From positions 790,246 to 854,245 of the forward strand of contig CBDCCY010000002.1 in NCBI GenBank assembly GCA_965215155.1: DNA of 64,000 nucleotides, written 5' to 3'. Made by a program: the position numbers and the translations under genes. This document shows positions 38,582 to 47,751 of this stretch, in pieces. This DNA is from JAGWAJ01 sp965215155. GTDB taxonomy: Bacteria; Acidobacteriota; Vicinamibacteria; Vicinamibacterales; UBA8438. How positions within the stretch are numbered: position 1 is the stretch's first letter; each line of letters starts with the position of its first letter. The notes beneath the pieces were generated by a model. It worked only from the letters and a program-made list of their open reading frames with translations, was not told the origin of the DNA and ran no database searches.

Positions 38582-38665
38582 GGGGAGCGACCACGCGGAA
38601 ACCTGGCGGTTTCCGGCCCCCGCCGGTGCTCCTCCGTCACACCTGCGGGGTCGCGGTCGCTCCCC
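38582..38665 (-). repeat. Three-way-junction repeat, copy 4
   Basis: Inverted duplicate of copy 2: outer stem GGGGAGCGACC (38582-38592) with GGTCGCTCCCC (38655-38665), hairpins CGGAAACC/GGTTTCCG and CCGCCGGTGC/ACACCTGCGG. Part of arm B. Confidence 0.8.
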
Positions 38666-38844
38666 TTGAAATTGTCCCTCCAGGAAGGGTGAGAACCTGC
38701 CGTCTCCGCCGGCCGGCCGGCTCGCGTCGCTCGCCAGCGTCGGGCCATGAACGCTGCCCCGCCTGCGGCGCTCTCCGGCAGCGCGTGCAGGTCGGGCTGA
38801 GCCGGTCGGCGGATTCCACCAGAGGCGGGTAGCTACGGGACGGC

Positions 38845-38904
38845 CGGCGTGTCAACGCGCTTCGCACGTTCTCCGCTGCGCTTCGACCCTGTCGGGTGAC
38901 ACAC
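38845..38904 (-). repeat. TGACACG inverted-repeat element, copy 4
   Basis: Arm B copy of the element at 21673, in inverted orientation, GTGTCA and TGACAC flanking the same GCTTCGCACGTTCTCCGCTG core. Between here and 39241 I see only the conserved upstream region of the AlpA-like gene. Confidence 0.55.
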
Positions 38905-39240
38905 CGTCCGCCCCTCCGCTCAGACAGCCGTTGTGGGCCTTGCGGCCCGGCCTGGACGGGAACCGTCCCGTCGTCCCACTCGGCTCGCCCGCGGATGGAC
39001 CCCCGATGCGGAAAAATGCGGGCGGCGAGATTTTTCTTTGCCCGTGCAGGTCGCTTCATAGAGTGCGGAAAGGTGCTCATCCGGTCCTGTCCAGTCTCAG
39101 CAGGTCGGAAGGCGCCCAGAAGAGTCTAATCCGTGCAAAGTGCTGCATTGCATGGGTTTGCGCTGTTTGTGGTACGTTGTTCTCCGAACCGCGGGGCGTG
39201 ATATCGCCGCGCAATCCCGCCATCTCAAGGAGGGCTGAAG

Positions 39241-39489
39241 ATGACCACGAACCGAGACTTCACCCGCCGGCGTGCGAGCGTCGGAAACTCCCTGCCCAGG
39301 CTGTTCACCCTGCGCGACGTGACCGAGCTGACGGCCCTGTCCCGCTCGGCCGTCTACGCGCTGATGAGCGAGTCCCGGTTCCCGAAGCCGCTCCGCGTCG
39401 GCAGCCGCGCCGTCCGGTGGGTCGAGCACGAGGTGCTCGACTTCATCGCCACCCGCCCCCGCGCCGGCTCGGAGCGGCCCACCCCGTAA
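39241..39489 (+). CDS. AlpA-like helix-turn-helix regulator (arm B copy)
   Basis: 82 residues, differing from the arm A protein at only a few positions (NSLPRLFTLRD for NPLPRLLTLRD, final Pro for Arg). Strong AAGGAGGG ribosome site before ATG 39241. HTH at LFTLRDVTELTALSRSAVYA with a wing RVGSRAVRWVEHEVLDF. The first gene of the replication operon; the primase starts 5 bp after its stop. No IS interrupts the upstream region here, so the native promoter context (38990-39240) is intact, unlike arm A, where the IS1634 end lies 258 bp upstream. Confidence 0.85.
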   Translation: MTTNRDFTRRRASVGNSLPRLFTLRDVTELTALSRSAVYALMSESRFPKPLRVGSRAVRWVEHEVLDFIATRPRAGSERPTP

Positions 39490-39494
39490 CGGCC

Positions 39495-41396
39495 ATGCTC
39501 GACCTGCTCGACCGCCTGGAGGGCGTCAGGGAGTCGGGTGCGGGCTGGACCGCACGATGCCCGGCGCATGCCGACCGCCGGGCGTCGCTCGCGGTCGGCC
39601 GCGGCGACGACGGCCGCTGGCTCCTGAAGTGCCACGCCGGCTGCGCGTTCGGCGCCGTCGTCGGCGCGCTCGGCATCGACGCCCGCGACCTCTTCCCCTC
39701 GAACGGACACCGCCACCCGCCCGCGCGGCGGGAGGCGGCCGTCTACGACTACGACGGCGTGTTCGAGGTGGTGCGCTACGAGCCGAAGGACTTCCGGCAG
39801 CGGCGGCCGGACGGGCGAGGCGGCTACCTGTGGAACCTCGACGGCATCACGCCGCGGCTCTATCGCCTGAACGACCTGGCCGGCCGCGATGCGGTCGTCG
39901 TGGTCGAGGGCGAGAAGGACGTGGACCGGCTGTGGTCGCTCGACCTGCCGGCGACCTGCAACGCGGGCGGAGCCGGCCAGTGGAGGTCCACGCATGCCGA
40001 GCAGCTCAAGGTTGCCGGCGTGCGGTCGGTGGTCGTCGTTCCCGATGCCGACGACGCGGGCCGGAGACATGGTCAGGCGGTTGCGCGAGCGTGCGCAGCG
40101 GCCGGACTGCGGGCGCGGATCGCCGCGCTGCCCGACGGACCCAAGGACATCTGCGCGTACCTTGACGACGGTCACGACAAGCGCGAGCTGGCGGAGGTGA
40201 TCGCCGCCGCCGAGTCGTACGACGGGGCCGCCGACCTGCCGGCCGGGGTCGTGCGGTTGAGTGACGCCGATGTCGAGGGTACGGCGGCCGAGGGACCGCC
40301 GGCCGTCGCGCGGCTGATCGCCCACGCGGGGCGGGTCACGTTGCTGCACGCGCGGGAGAAGGCCGGCAAGAGCACGCTGATCGGCGCCGCGGTGGCCGCC
40401 GTCACCCGCGGGCGGTCGTTCCTGGGCATGCCCACCGTTGCGGGCGACGTGCTGTGGGTCGGCGAGGAGGCGGCCTCGGATGTCAAGGCGCGGCTGTTCC
40501 AGTGGGACGCGGACCTGGAACGGGTGTACTTCGTCGGCCGGCCGAGCCGGGACCCGGAGCACGAGGCGTCGCTGCGACGGCTGGTCGAGCGGCTGCGGCC
40601 GGTGTGGGTCGTCATCGACACCTGGTCGCACTACCTCCAGGTCCATCGCGTGAAGGACACGGCCGGCCCCGGCGAGCAGGGGCTGCTGATCGGCGAGGTC
40701 GTCAGTCTGGCCCGCGAGTCCGGGTCGGCGTTCGCCGTCTCGCACCACAACCGGAAGAACCCCAGCGCCAGCGCCGAGTCCGGCGACGCGGAGGGCGAGT
40801 ACCGGGACTCGACGGCGATCGGCGCGGCCGTGGACATGATCGTGTCGTTGAGCCGGGCGAAGATGCCGCGGGCGCGGCGCCTCACGCCGTCCGGCCGCTG
40901 GCCCGAGGAGCCGCTGACCGTCGTCCTCGAGCCGGGCGTCGGCTACGAGCTGGCGCCGGACCTGGAGGAGGACGAACAGGCCCGTGCGGACGGCAAGCCG
41001 CCGGCCCGCCCGCTCCCGGAACGCGCGCTGCTGCACCTGCTCCGTTGCGATCCTCTGGCCCGGCCTCATGCGAGCACCCTGGCCGAGGCGCTCGATTGCA
41101 GCGGACGGCGGTACCAGGACCTGCGTGCGGCGCTCGATGCGCTGCTCGACGACGGGCTCGTCGACCACGCCCAGCGCCCTGGCGCGACGAAGCAGCGGGA
41201 CCGGGGCTACGCACTGACCGCCAAAGGCCGCGAGCGGGCCGAGGCTCTCCGCGACCAGTCGATTTCCGCGATTTCCACCAAGGGAAACGGGGCGGAAACG
41301 CTCGGGAACACGCCGGGAAATCCAACTCGATTTCCATTTCCGCGATTTCCCCCCCAGGGGGTGGGCGGAAATGGAAATGGAAATCGAACTGCTTGA
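39495..41396 (+). CDS. Helicase-primase (arm B copy)
   Basis: 633 residues with the same order as the arm A protein: CHC2 zinc finger (CPAH ... CHAGC), TOPRIM (VVEGEKD, PDADDAG), RecA-like ATPase (EKAGKST; VVIDTWSHY) and a winged-helix-like C-terminus. It diverges clearly from arm A in the TOPRIM-ATPase linker (PDGPKDICAYLDDGHDKREL) and extends ~30 residues further, through a repeat-rich Asn/Gly/Phe/Pro tail coded by GGAAATC repeats. The divergence is higher than in neighbouring parts of the arms, so the primase and its repeats may evolve as a matched set. Confidence 0.87.
   Translation: MLDLLDRLEGVRESGAGWTARCPAHADRRASLAVGRGDDGRWLLKCHAGCAFGAVVGALGIDARDLFPSNGHRHPPARREAAVYDYDGVFEVVRYEPKDFRQRRPDGRGGYLWNLDGITPRLYRLNDLAGRDAVVVVEGEKDVDRLWSLDLPATCNAGGAGQWRSTHAEQLKVAGVRSVVVVPDADDAGRRHGQAVARACAAAGLRARIAALPDGPKDICAYLDDGHDKRELAEVIAAAESYDGAADLPAGVVRLSDADVEGTAAEGPPAVARLIAHAGRVTLLHAREKAGKSTLIGAAVAAVTRGRSFLGMPTVAGDVLWVGEEAASDVKARLFQWDADLERVYFVGRPSRDPEHEASLRRLVERLRPVWVVIDTWSHYLQVHRVKDTAGPGEQGLLIGEVVSLARESGSAFAVSHHNRKNPSASAESGDAEGEYRDSTAIGAAVDMIVSLSRAKMPRARRLTPSGRWPEEPLTVVLEPGVGYELAPDLEEDEQARADGKPPARPLPERALLHLLRCDPLARPHASTLAEALDCSGRRYQDLRAALDALLDDGLVDHAQRPGATKQRDRGYALTAKGRERAEALRDQSISAISTKGNGAETLGNTPGNPTRFPFPRFPPQGVGGNGNGNRTA
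41261..41386. repeat. GATTTCC/GGAAATC repeats and hairpin at primase 3' end (arm B)
   Basis: At least ten GGAAAT/GGAAAC units in both orientations. CGATTTCCATTTCCGC (41328-41343) can pair with GCGGAAATGG...AAATCG (41365-41386). It occupies the position of the GGAAACG/GTAAACG repeats of arm A but with another unit sequence. This is a candidate origin recognised by the adjacent primase. Confidence 0.55.
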
Positions 41397-41455
41397 GGGT
41401 CGATCTCTGGGCGGAGTCGGGGGCCACGGACCCCACGTCACGGAATCGGAATCCG

Positions 41456-42703
41456 TCACCGGCGCAGGGGGATGACCTGCCCCCGCTCCTCACCGAGATA
41501 GGCGCCCCAATCGTCCATGAGGCGTCGGCGGCGCGCGAACAGGTCGGACCGCGCGTAGGCCGCCTCGACCTGATTCCGCACCTTGTGGGCCAGCGCCGCC
41601 TCGACGACCTCACGCGGGTGGTCGGTCTCTTCGGCCGCCCAGTCCCGGAAGCTGGACCTGAAGCCATGCGGCACCGCCGCGATGCCCAGGTCCCGGATGA
41701 GCTTCGAGACCGCGGCGTCATCGAGCGCCTTCCCGCGGACGCTCGGAAAGACCAGCCCGGCGAACTCGGGCCGGGTCGCGACGCCGCGGAGCGGCTCCGC
41801 CTCCCGCAGGACCCAGACCGCCCGGCCGCACAGCGGCACCCGGTGCTCGCGTTGCGCCTTCATCCGCGCCGCCGGAACCGTCCACACCCGCGCGACCAGG
41901 TCGACCTCGTCCCACGTCGCCCCCCGCGCCTCGCCGGACCTCGCGGCCGTCAACACGAGAAACTCGAAGGCCAGCTTCGTCCCGAGCCACGCCGCCGAGC
42001 GCTGAACGGCCGCAACCGCGGCGGCGACCTCGCCGTGCGGCAGCGCCGCCCGGTGCTGCACGAGCACGGGACGCTTCGGCAGCGCCGCCGTGACCGCGTC
42101 GCCGGCTGGATTGTCGCTGCGGTAGCCCTGCGCGATGGCCCACCGCATGACCGTGCCGATGCGATGGCGCACCGACCGCGCCATCGCGTGCTTGCGCGTC
42201 CAGAGGGGCAGCAGGACCGTCATGACGTCGGCCGTCGTCACCTGGTCGACGCTCTTGCCGCCGAGATGCGGAAGCACATGGTCGCGCAGGCTCGCCCGCC
42301 ACTGCTTCGGGGTCTTGCCGGCCCGCCACGCCTCGCCGTGGATGGCGATCACCTGCTCGACCGCCTCCTCGAACGTCGGGATCCCCTCGGAGCGGCGCCG
42401 GTCCGCGAGCGGGTCTCCGCCCTCGCGTGCGGCCTTGCGGTTGGCGAGCGCCTTCTCGCGGGCTTCGGCCAACGACACCAGCGCGTAGCTGCCGAGACCG
42501 AGCGCGCGGGACCGCCCGCGGATGACCAGCCGTTGCACCCAGCGGCGTGCCCCGGACGGGTCGACGTGCAGATAGAGGCCGTTCCCGTCGGCGTAGCGGC
42601 CCGCCTCGGCGACCGAACGGCAGAAGGCGGCGGAGAGCGCCTTGTCGGGATGGCGGCCCCTGCGCTTGGTGGCTCGGGGTTTCCTGGGCAGGTCCATCGT
42701 CAT
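41456..42703 (-). CDS. P4-type integrase of the arm B satellite-like element
   Basis: 415 residues, nearly identical to the arm A integrase; differences include WRASLRD for WWASLRD, LWTRKHAM for IWTRKHAM and the last residues (GQVIPLRR). All catalytic motifs are present (LTAARSGEARGATW, HGFRSSFRDWAAE, AAYARSDLFARRR). The start codon is ~145 bp inside the right core (42848-42859). The gene converges with the primase. Either this or the arm A enzyme could excise the element by recombining the two GGCTTYCGGTCC cores. Confidence 0.9.
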   Translation of the reverse strand: MTMDLPRKPRATKRRGRHPDKALSAAFCRSVAEAGRYADGNGLYLHVDPSGARRWVQRLVIRGRSRALGLGSYALVSLAEAREKALANRKAAREGGDPLADRRRSEGIPTFEEAVEQVIAIHGEAWRAGKTPKQWRASLRDHVLPHLGGKSVDQVTTADVMTVLLPLWTRKHAMARSVRHRIGTVMRWAIAQGYRSDNPAGDAVTAALPKRPVLVQHRAALPHGEVAAAVAAVQRSAAWLGTKLAFEFLVLTAARSGEARGATWDEVDLVARVWTVPAARMKAQREHRVPLCGRAVWVLREAEPLRGVATRPEFAGLVFPSVRGKALDDAAVSKLIRDLGIAAVPHGFRSSFRDWAAEETDHPREVVEAALAHKVRNQVEAAYARSDLFARRRRLMDDWGAYLGEERGQVIPLRR

Positions 42704-42859
42704 CTATCCCATTCCCAATTCTCTCGCGGAATATAGCGAAAGTGTGGAGACGGGTCAAGACGACGGAGCGGGAGTAGTGGCCTTTTACTACGGTATTCAG
42801 TGCGTATTTCGCAGCACGGCGCGGAACGGCGCTGGATGGCGAAAGTCGGCTTTCGGTCC

Positions 42860-43045
42860 TCGTTCCGGGACTGGGCGGCCGAGGAGACGAACCACCCGCG
42901 CGAGGTCGTCGAGGCGGCGCTCGCCCACGTCGTGCAGAACAAGGTCGAGGCGGCGTACGCCCGGTCCGACCTGTTCGAGCGGCGGCGGCGGTTGATGGAC
43001 GACTGGTCCATCTACGTCGCCGGTGGTGCAGGGAACGCCGGCTGA
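42860..43045 (+). pseudogene. Integrase P, C-terminal piece
   Basis: Encodes SFRDWAAEETNHPREVVEAA through AAYARSDLFERRRRLMDDW to the stop at 43043-43045. Joined to 24126-24237 and 36195-37105 it gives exactly 403 codons in frame. The stop overlaps the start of the next gene. Confidence 0.88.
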
Positions 43046-44001
43046 TGATCGCTCATCTCCGGGGCCGGGAGGACGCTCTCGTCCGAAGCGGCTGGACCCG
43101 CCGCGAAGCCGAGTGGCTGGCGCTGGTCTGCCTGCACAGCGGCGTGTTCCTCCGCTCCCAGTACCTCGCCTTCATCGGCCGGACGAATCCGGCGCTCGCC
43201 AACCGCTTCGTCCGCCGGTGCCGCAAGCACGCCGTCGAACAGCCGTGGCACGGCTCCCGGCTCCGCATCTGCCGGATCGCGGCCCGGCGCATCTACCGGG
43301 CGCTCGGCGCGGAGCACGTCCGGCACCGCCGCCCCGCCGCGCCGGAGGTCGTCTTGCGGCGTCTGCTGTCGCTCGACTACGTGCTCGAACACCGGCATGC
43401 CGCGTGGCTCCCGACCGAGGACGAGAAGGTGAATGCGCTGACCGCGGCGGGGATCTCGAAGCAGGTGTTGCCGCACCGGCTCTACCAGGGCGCGGTCGGG
43501 GCGCAGCAGCGCTACTTCCCCCACAAGCTGCCCGTGGCTCTCGACGGCGGGCGGGCGACGTTCCTGTTCGTGGAGACGGACGAGGACGAGACGGTGAGCG
43601 CGGTCCGCACGTGGGGCTCGCAGCACTCGGCGCTGTGGACGGCGCTTCTCGCGGCCGGCCGCGCTGTCAAGGTGGTCGTCGTGGGCCGTGACCCGGTGCG
43701 GCTGGCGGCGGCCGGGCGGGTGCTCGACAAGTGGGCGGCGACGCCGCCCGAGTCCGTGATGATGTCCTACGACGCGGCGGCGGCGGAGTTGGCCGCGATC
43801 AAGGAGGCGATCGCGACGAGCGACTGGACCGCGCTGGACGCGTACGGCGGGCTGAACCCCGCGATCCAGCGGGCGTGCGGCCTCGACGCCGCGTGCGCTG
43901 GGGGCCGGAGGTCGAGGGCGGCGATCACGGCTGGCCGGACGTGGCGCTCGACGCGGGTGCCGGAATGGACCCCCGGCCGCCGCGCCGCCGAGGCTGCCTG
44001 A
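43045..44001 (+). CDS. Conserved element protein, winged-helix N-terminus (arm B copy)
   Basis: 318 residues from ATG 43045, overlapping the stop of integrase P. This is the intact counterpart of 14181-15467, with the same N-terminal winged-helix-like domain (WTRREAEWLALVCLHSGVFL) and C-terminal alpha/beta part (FVETDEDETVSAVRTWGSQH, KVVVVGRDPVRLAAAGRVLD). It ends EWTPGRRAAEAA. Linked to the integrase in both arms, it probably serves the parent element. I do not recognise a catalytic motif; a replication or control function is possible but unproven. Confidence 0.65.
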   Translation: MIAHLRGREDALVRSGWTRREAEWLALVCLHSGVFLRSQYLAFIGRTNPALANRFVRRCRKHAVEQPWHGSRLRICRIAARRIYRALGAEHVRHRRPAAPEVVLRRLLSLDYVLEHRHAAWLPTEDEKVNALTAAGISKQVLPHRLYQGAVGAQQRYFPHKLPVALDGGRATFLFVETDEDETVSAVRTWGSQHSALWTALLAAGRAVKVVVVGRDPVRLAAAGRVLDKWAATPPESVMMSYDAAAAELAAIKEAIATSDWTALDAYGGLNPAIQRACGLDAACAGGRRSRAAITAGRTWRSTRVPEWTPGRRAAEAA

Positions 44002-44022
44002 CGAGACGAACCACGCCGGCGG

Positions 44023-44082
44023 CCGACGTGTCAAGCCTTGCGGCTCCTCCACTTCGTTCCGGCTCTTCGAGTGACACGCCGG
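44023..44082 (-). repeat. TGACACG inverted-repeat element, copy 5
   Basis: CCGACGTGTCA and TGACACGCCGG flank AGCCTTGCGGCTCCTCCACT and its continuation. It follows the hypothetical gene directly. 44083-44390 contains no convincing gene. Confidence 0.6.
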
Positions 44083-44390
44083 CCACCGGCGCGGTCTTGA
44101 GCGCTTACGGCCGAACGCGGGCGTCCGGCCCTCGACGGACCGGAGCCCACTACGTCCTCGAACCCGCCGCCGAACACGCCAGCCCCGAGCCGGGTACAGC
44201 CGATCCAGCGACGCCGGATCCGGGCAGCGGAACCGACAGCAAGCCTCATGCCACCGATCCAGATCGGGACGGCGGCGGTCACGGCGATCGCCGGGAATCA
44301 GCAGGCGGCGGTCGTGACGGAGATCAGGTATAGGATGGGAGTCGAGGTCACGGAGCGGGACGGGGACGGAGACGGGCAACCGAACGAGGC

Positions 44391-44517
44391 TGTGATCAGC
44401 CCTGCCGCCCGATCACAACAAGACGGAGGCCCGAACTTACACCAGATATGCCGCACGAGAGGTGTAAGCAGCCCCGGAGTCTCAAATTACACCCCCAGTC
44501 ACACCTGAGCTTACAAC
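44391..44517 (-). repeat. Iteron block and hairpin, module 5
   Basis: TGTGATC-N13-GATCACA at 44391-44417, then AACTTACACC (44434), GGTGTAAGC (44461), AAATTACACC (44485), AGTCACACC and CTTACAACC up to 44517. Inverted twin of module 1. Confidence 0.7.
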
Positions 44518-44605
44518 CCCGCACCCGATAAGTCCTTGCATATCAACCACATCCCACCACAACACACCACCCCCACGTGCAGAGAAAAGATACAGGGGGA
44601 AGGTT

Positions 44606-44688
44606 GGGGAGCGACCCCCCGGAAACCGGCCGGTCTCCGGACCCGGCAGGTGCGCCTGCGTTGCACCTGCCGGGTCGGGTCGCTCCCC
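44606..44688 (-). repeat. Three-way-junction repeat, copy 5
   Basis: Outer stem GGGGAGCGACC (44606-44616) with GGTCGCTCCCC (44678-44688). On the minus strand hairpin 1 is CCCGGCAGGTGC/GCACCTGCCGGG (12 bp; loop AACGCAGGC) and hairpin 2 CCGGAGACC-GGCC-GGTTTCCGG with one G-T pair. Stem bases differ from copy 3 on both sides while pairing is kept. Confidence 0.82.
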
Positions 44689-45044
44689 TCGAAAGAGTCC
44701 CTCCGGGAAGGGGATCACCGTCGGCGTCGCCGTCGCATCGGACGCCTGTCCCCACCATCCTTCGGTTGGCTCGCGAGGCCGGCGGGGCGTGGGAACGACG
44801 ATCTCAACATGGAGCGAGCAGATCGAACCCACGACGACACGCCAGCGACACGGCTGGCGGCGAAGCCGACGGACCGCGCGGCGTGGTTGCCACCTCCGCA
44901 CCGGTACCGGCACCCCTCTCGCGTGACGCGCTCCGCTGCCCTGGCGGTCACGACGAGGTGACCGGCGATGGGTCTGTCGCTCGCCTCGTCGCCCGTCAGC
45001 CGCGGCCGGTGCGTGCCCCCGGGGGTTGCTGTATGCTCTGTCCC
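44689..45044. other. Intergenic stretch at the right border of the element nest
   Basis: No gene with a convincing start or family resemblance is seen. Sequence similar to the arms ends soon after 44720, so the outer limit of the mobile region is probably near here. No direct repeat partner could be identified inside the window. Confidence 0.4.
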
Positions 45045-45223
<179 letters not shown>

Positions 45224-45227
<4 letters not shown>

Positions 45228-47605
45228 GGCTGCCGGTTGTCATCGCGGGATTGCTGATAGCGTTCGCCGGCGCGTCACAGACGTTCGCCTCCGCGCTCTC
45301 GCGCCGGATGTCTGCCCCGTTGCGGAACGCGCTGTTCGTCCTGTTCATCGGTGGCATCCTGGCCTACGGGGCCGCGTTCGCCTGGTACATGCTCGCCCAC
45401 TTCGATCTGGTCAACCTGATCCGCGACATCAGCCACGACGACGCCTTCTACTATTTCCAGATCGCCTACCACATGGCCGAAGGGCAGTTCTCGACTTTCG
45501 ACGGCGGCATCACGCGGACCAACGGCTACCACCCGATCTGGCTGTTTCTGATCACCCCCTTCTACTGGGTGTTCGACAAGGAAGCCGCGCTGTTCGCCAT
45601 CAAGGCGTTCGAAATCATGCTCGTCGCCGGCGGCGTGGCGCTCATCGCCGTTGCCGCCCGGCTGGCCCGCCTGCCGTGGTATCTGCTGTTCGCCGCGCTG
45701 CCGGCGCTCTACGGACGCTGGACCTTGCTTATGGGGATGGAAGCTGCGGCGGCGCTGTTCATGCTGGGCCTGTTCATGCTGGCCGCCTGTCTCTTCGCAA
45801 AGAACCCTGCAAGGTGGCAATGGCTGCTGGCCGCCGTTGCTTTTGCTCTGCCCTGGGTGCGCCTGGAATACATCGCCATTTCGCTGGGGGCGACTGTGGC
45901 GCTATGCCTCGTCGAGCGGTCGTGGCAGGATCGCCCGTCCGGCGCGTCGCCCGGAGCGCAGAATCGTTCCATATCCTCGTTGTCGGCATTTGTCCCCCTG
46001 CTCGGCGCGGTCGCCGGCATCCTCGTCTATTTCGCCTACAACGGCATTGTCTTCGGCGGCATCGTGCCGGTGTCCGGCGCGGTCAAGCAGGTTTGGTCGC
46101 AGCGGCGATGGGAGACTGAAGGCGGATACAGCCTGACGAACAATTTTCAGGAGATATTGCAGATCCGTGTTTTCGACCACGAGCTCCTGGTTGCCCTGGA
46201 GGTCTGCATCTTGTTCCTGCTGGTCTGGGGTTTCAGCCGTCGCTCCCGAAGCCGGGAGGACTGGCTGCTGCTGGCCTTTCTGGCGGGCGTACTCGCGCTG
46301 AGCGTCGGTCATCTTGCCAAGTTCGCGCAGACCGTTCTCACCATGCACCCCCGCTGGGCAGGCTATTCTTGGTATTTTGTGCCGGCGTATCTGATGAACG
46401 CGCTGATAGTCCCCGTGAACTGTTACGCAGCCCTTTACTTCAGTCGCCGTTTCATCGCGCCGAGGTCGCGCCGCGCAGCCGATATTCTGGGCCGTGGCAT
46501 TGTCGTTGTCGCAGCGGTCTTCTTGCTCGCAACGGCGCATTTCGCCTCTCCATTCCAAGGGGTGGAAACAAGAAGCATTGAAACCAGAGCTGGCAACGAA
46601 TGGGGCGAAGTCTTTCTTGGGTTCTTGGGGGGTACTTATGTTATGAACCGCGTACTTCCCGAGGGCAGCATAGTCGGGTCGTGGGACGCCGGCGTCGTCG
46701 GGTATTTCTCACGCTTTCCGGTTGTCAATCTGGATGGGATGGTCAATTCCTACGACTACATGCGCGCCCAACAAGCGGGACCAGTGGCCGCGTTTCATCG
46801 GTATTACGGGATTACCCACTTCACCAGAGTCCAGCATGTCGACCGGCGCGCCGATGCCCTGCTGTTCGAAGGTCCGCGATATCCCCACCCGTCGGGCGAT
46901 TGGCGGTTCAGGCTCTGGTCCGCCACGCCGTTGGAAGATTCCGACGCAGCCGCCCGGTTCTGGGAGAGAATGGAGCCGCATTTCGACGACCTGTCGAGCG
47001 GCGTCGGGCTTCTTGTCGATGGGCGGCTGGCGCAGGCCTTCGCCAGGCAATGCGATCCCGGACGATCCGGAGGAAGAATGGTAATGTGGTCCTGGGCTGG
47101 ACCGGGGGATGAAACGGTCGCCAACGCCTGGACGCAGACGCAAACGGGGTTGTGCGCAACCGCCGGCGTTCGGCCGCACGCCGGCTCGGGCCCGATCCGG
47201 ATCGAGACAATGCCGGCACGCGACTGGCTGGCGGTGATGACAGGCGGCGGCCCGCCGGTCATCCGCTCCGATTGGGAGGTGTATCTCGTCGAAGACAGCC
47301 TCATCTACATCAAGGAGAAATGCGGCCCGGAGGACACCCAACCGAAGTTCTTCCTTCACCTGGATCCGGTCGACGAGCGTGCCCTTCCCAGCCGGCGCTG
47401 GATATACGGTTTCGACAACCTCGACTTCCGCTTCCGGGATTACCGCGTGATGGAGGGAGAAGAACTCTGCGTGGCCCGGCGGACGCTGCCCGGCTACGAC
47501 ATCGCCGCGATCCGTACCGGCCAGTACATCCCCGGCGAGGGCCGCGTCTGGGAAGGCGGTTTCGATGTTGTCGATCCGACGGGTGGCGGGGAAGCCGCGC
47601 CATGA
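45224..47605 (+). CDS. GT-C superfamily membrane glycosyltransferase-like protein with soluble C-terminal domain
   Basis: 793 residues from GTG 45224; an ATG at 45309 (MSAPLRNALFVLFIGGILAY) is the alternative start. The first periplasmic loop has ISHDDAFYYFQIAYHMAEG with the Asp-Asp pair typical of GT-C enzymes, followed by TRTNGYHPIWLF. About ten further membrane helices run to residue ~440. A large soluble C-terminal part follows, ending in a ~100-residue domain (SDWEVYLVEDSLIYIKEKCG, FFLHLDPVDERALPSRRW, GFDNLDFRF, IAAIRTGQYIPGEGRVW). The same domain sits in the middle of the Wzy-like protein at 54007. GT-C enzymes use polyprenyl-linked sugars. The downstream gene overlaps at ATGA. Confidence 0.75.
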
Positions 47606-47751
47606 ACGACGGGATCGAGACGGCGCTGGTGATCGGCGCCACCTCGGATATCGGCCGCGCCATCGCGCGCAAGCTGGCGCGCAATGGCTGCGCGTTGCAG
47701 CTCGCGGCGCATCTCGTTCAGAACCGCCTCATTCTCGCCGGCCGGTCGTGA
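47602..47751 (+). pseudogene. N-terminal fragment of a short-chain dehydrogenase/reductase
   Basis: ATG 47602 (overlapping the previous stop) gives MNDGIETALVIGATSDIGRA with the GxxxDIG NAD(P)-binding motif, then IARKLARNGCALQLAA before the frame enters unrelated sequence and stops at 47751. Family members are ~240-260 residues. The cut coincides with the 3' end of the converging PIN-like gene, so insertion of that gene pair probably truncated it. Confidence 0.75.

Larger units (their letters stand above)
37094..44688. repeat. Arm B: inverted near-copy of arm A
   Basis: Contains the inserted satellite-like element between cores GGCTTCCGGTCC (37094-37105) and GGCTTTCGGTCC (42848-42859), then the tail of integrase P, the hypothetical gene and the repeat module. 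It lacks both IS insertions of arm A. Together the arms flank the 14-kb centre (22921-37093) that holds the R-M genes, so recombination between them would invert it. Confidence 0.85.
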
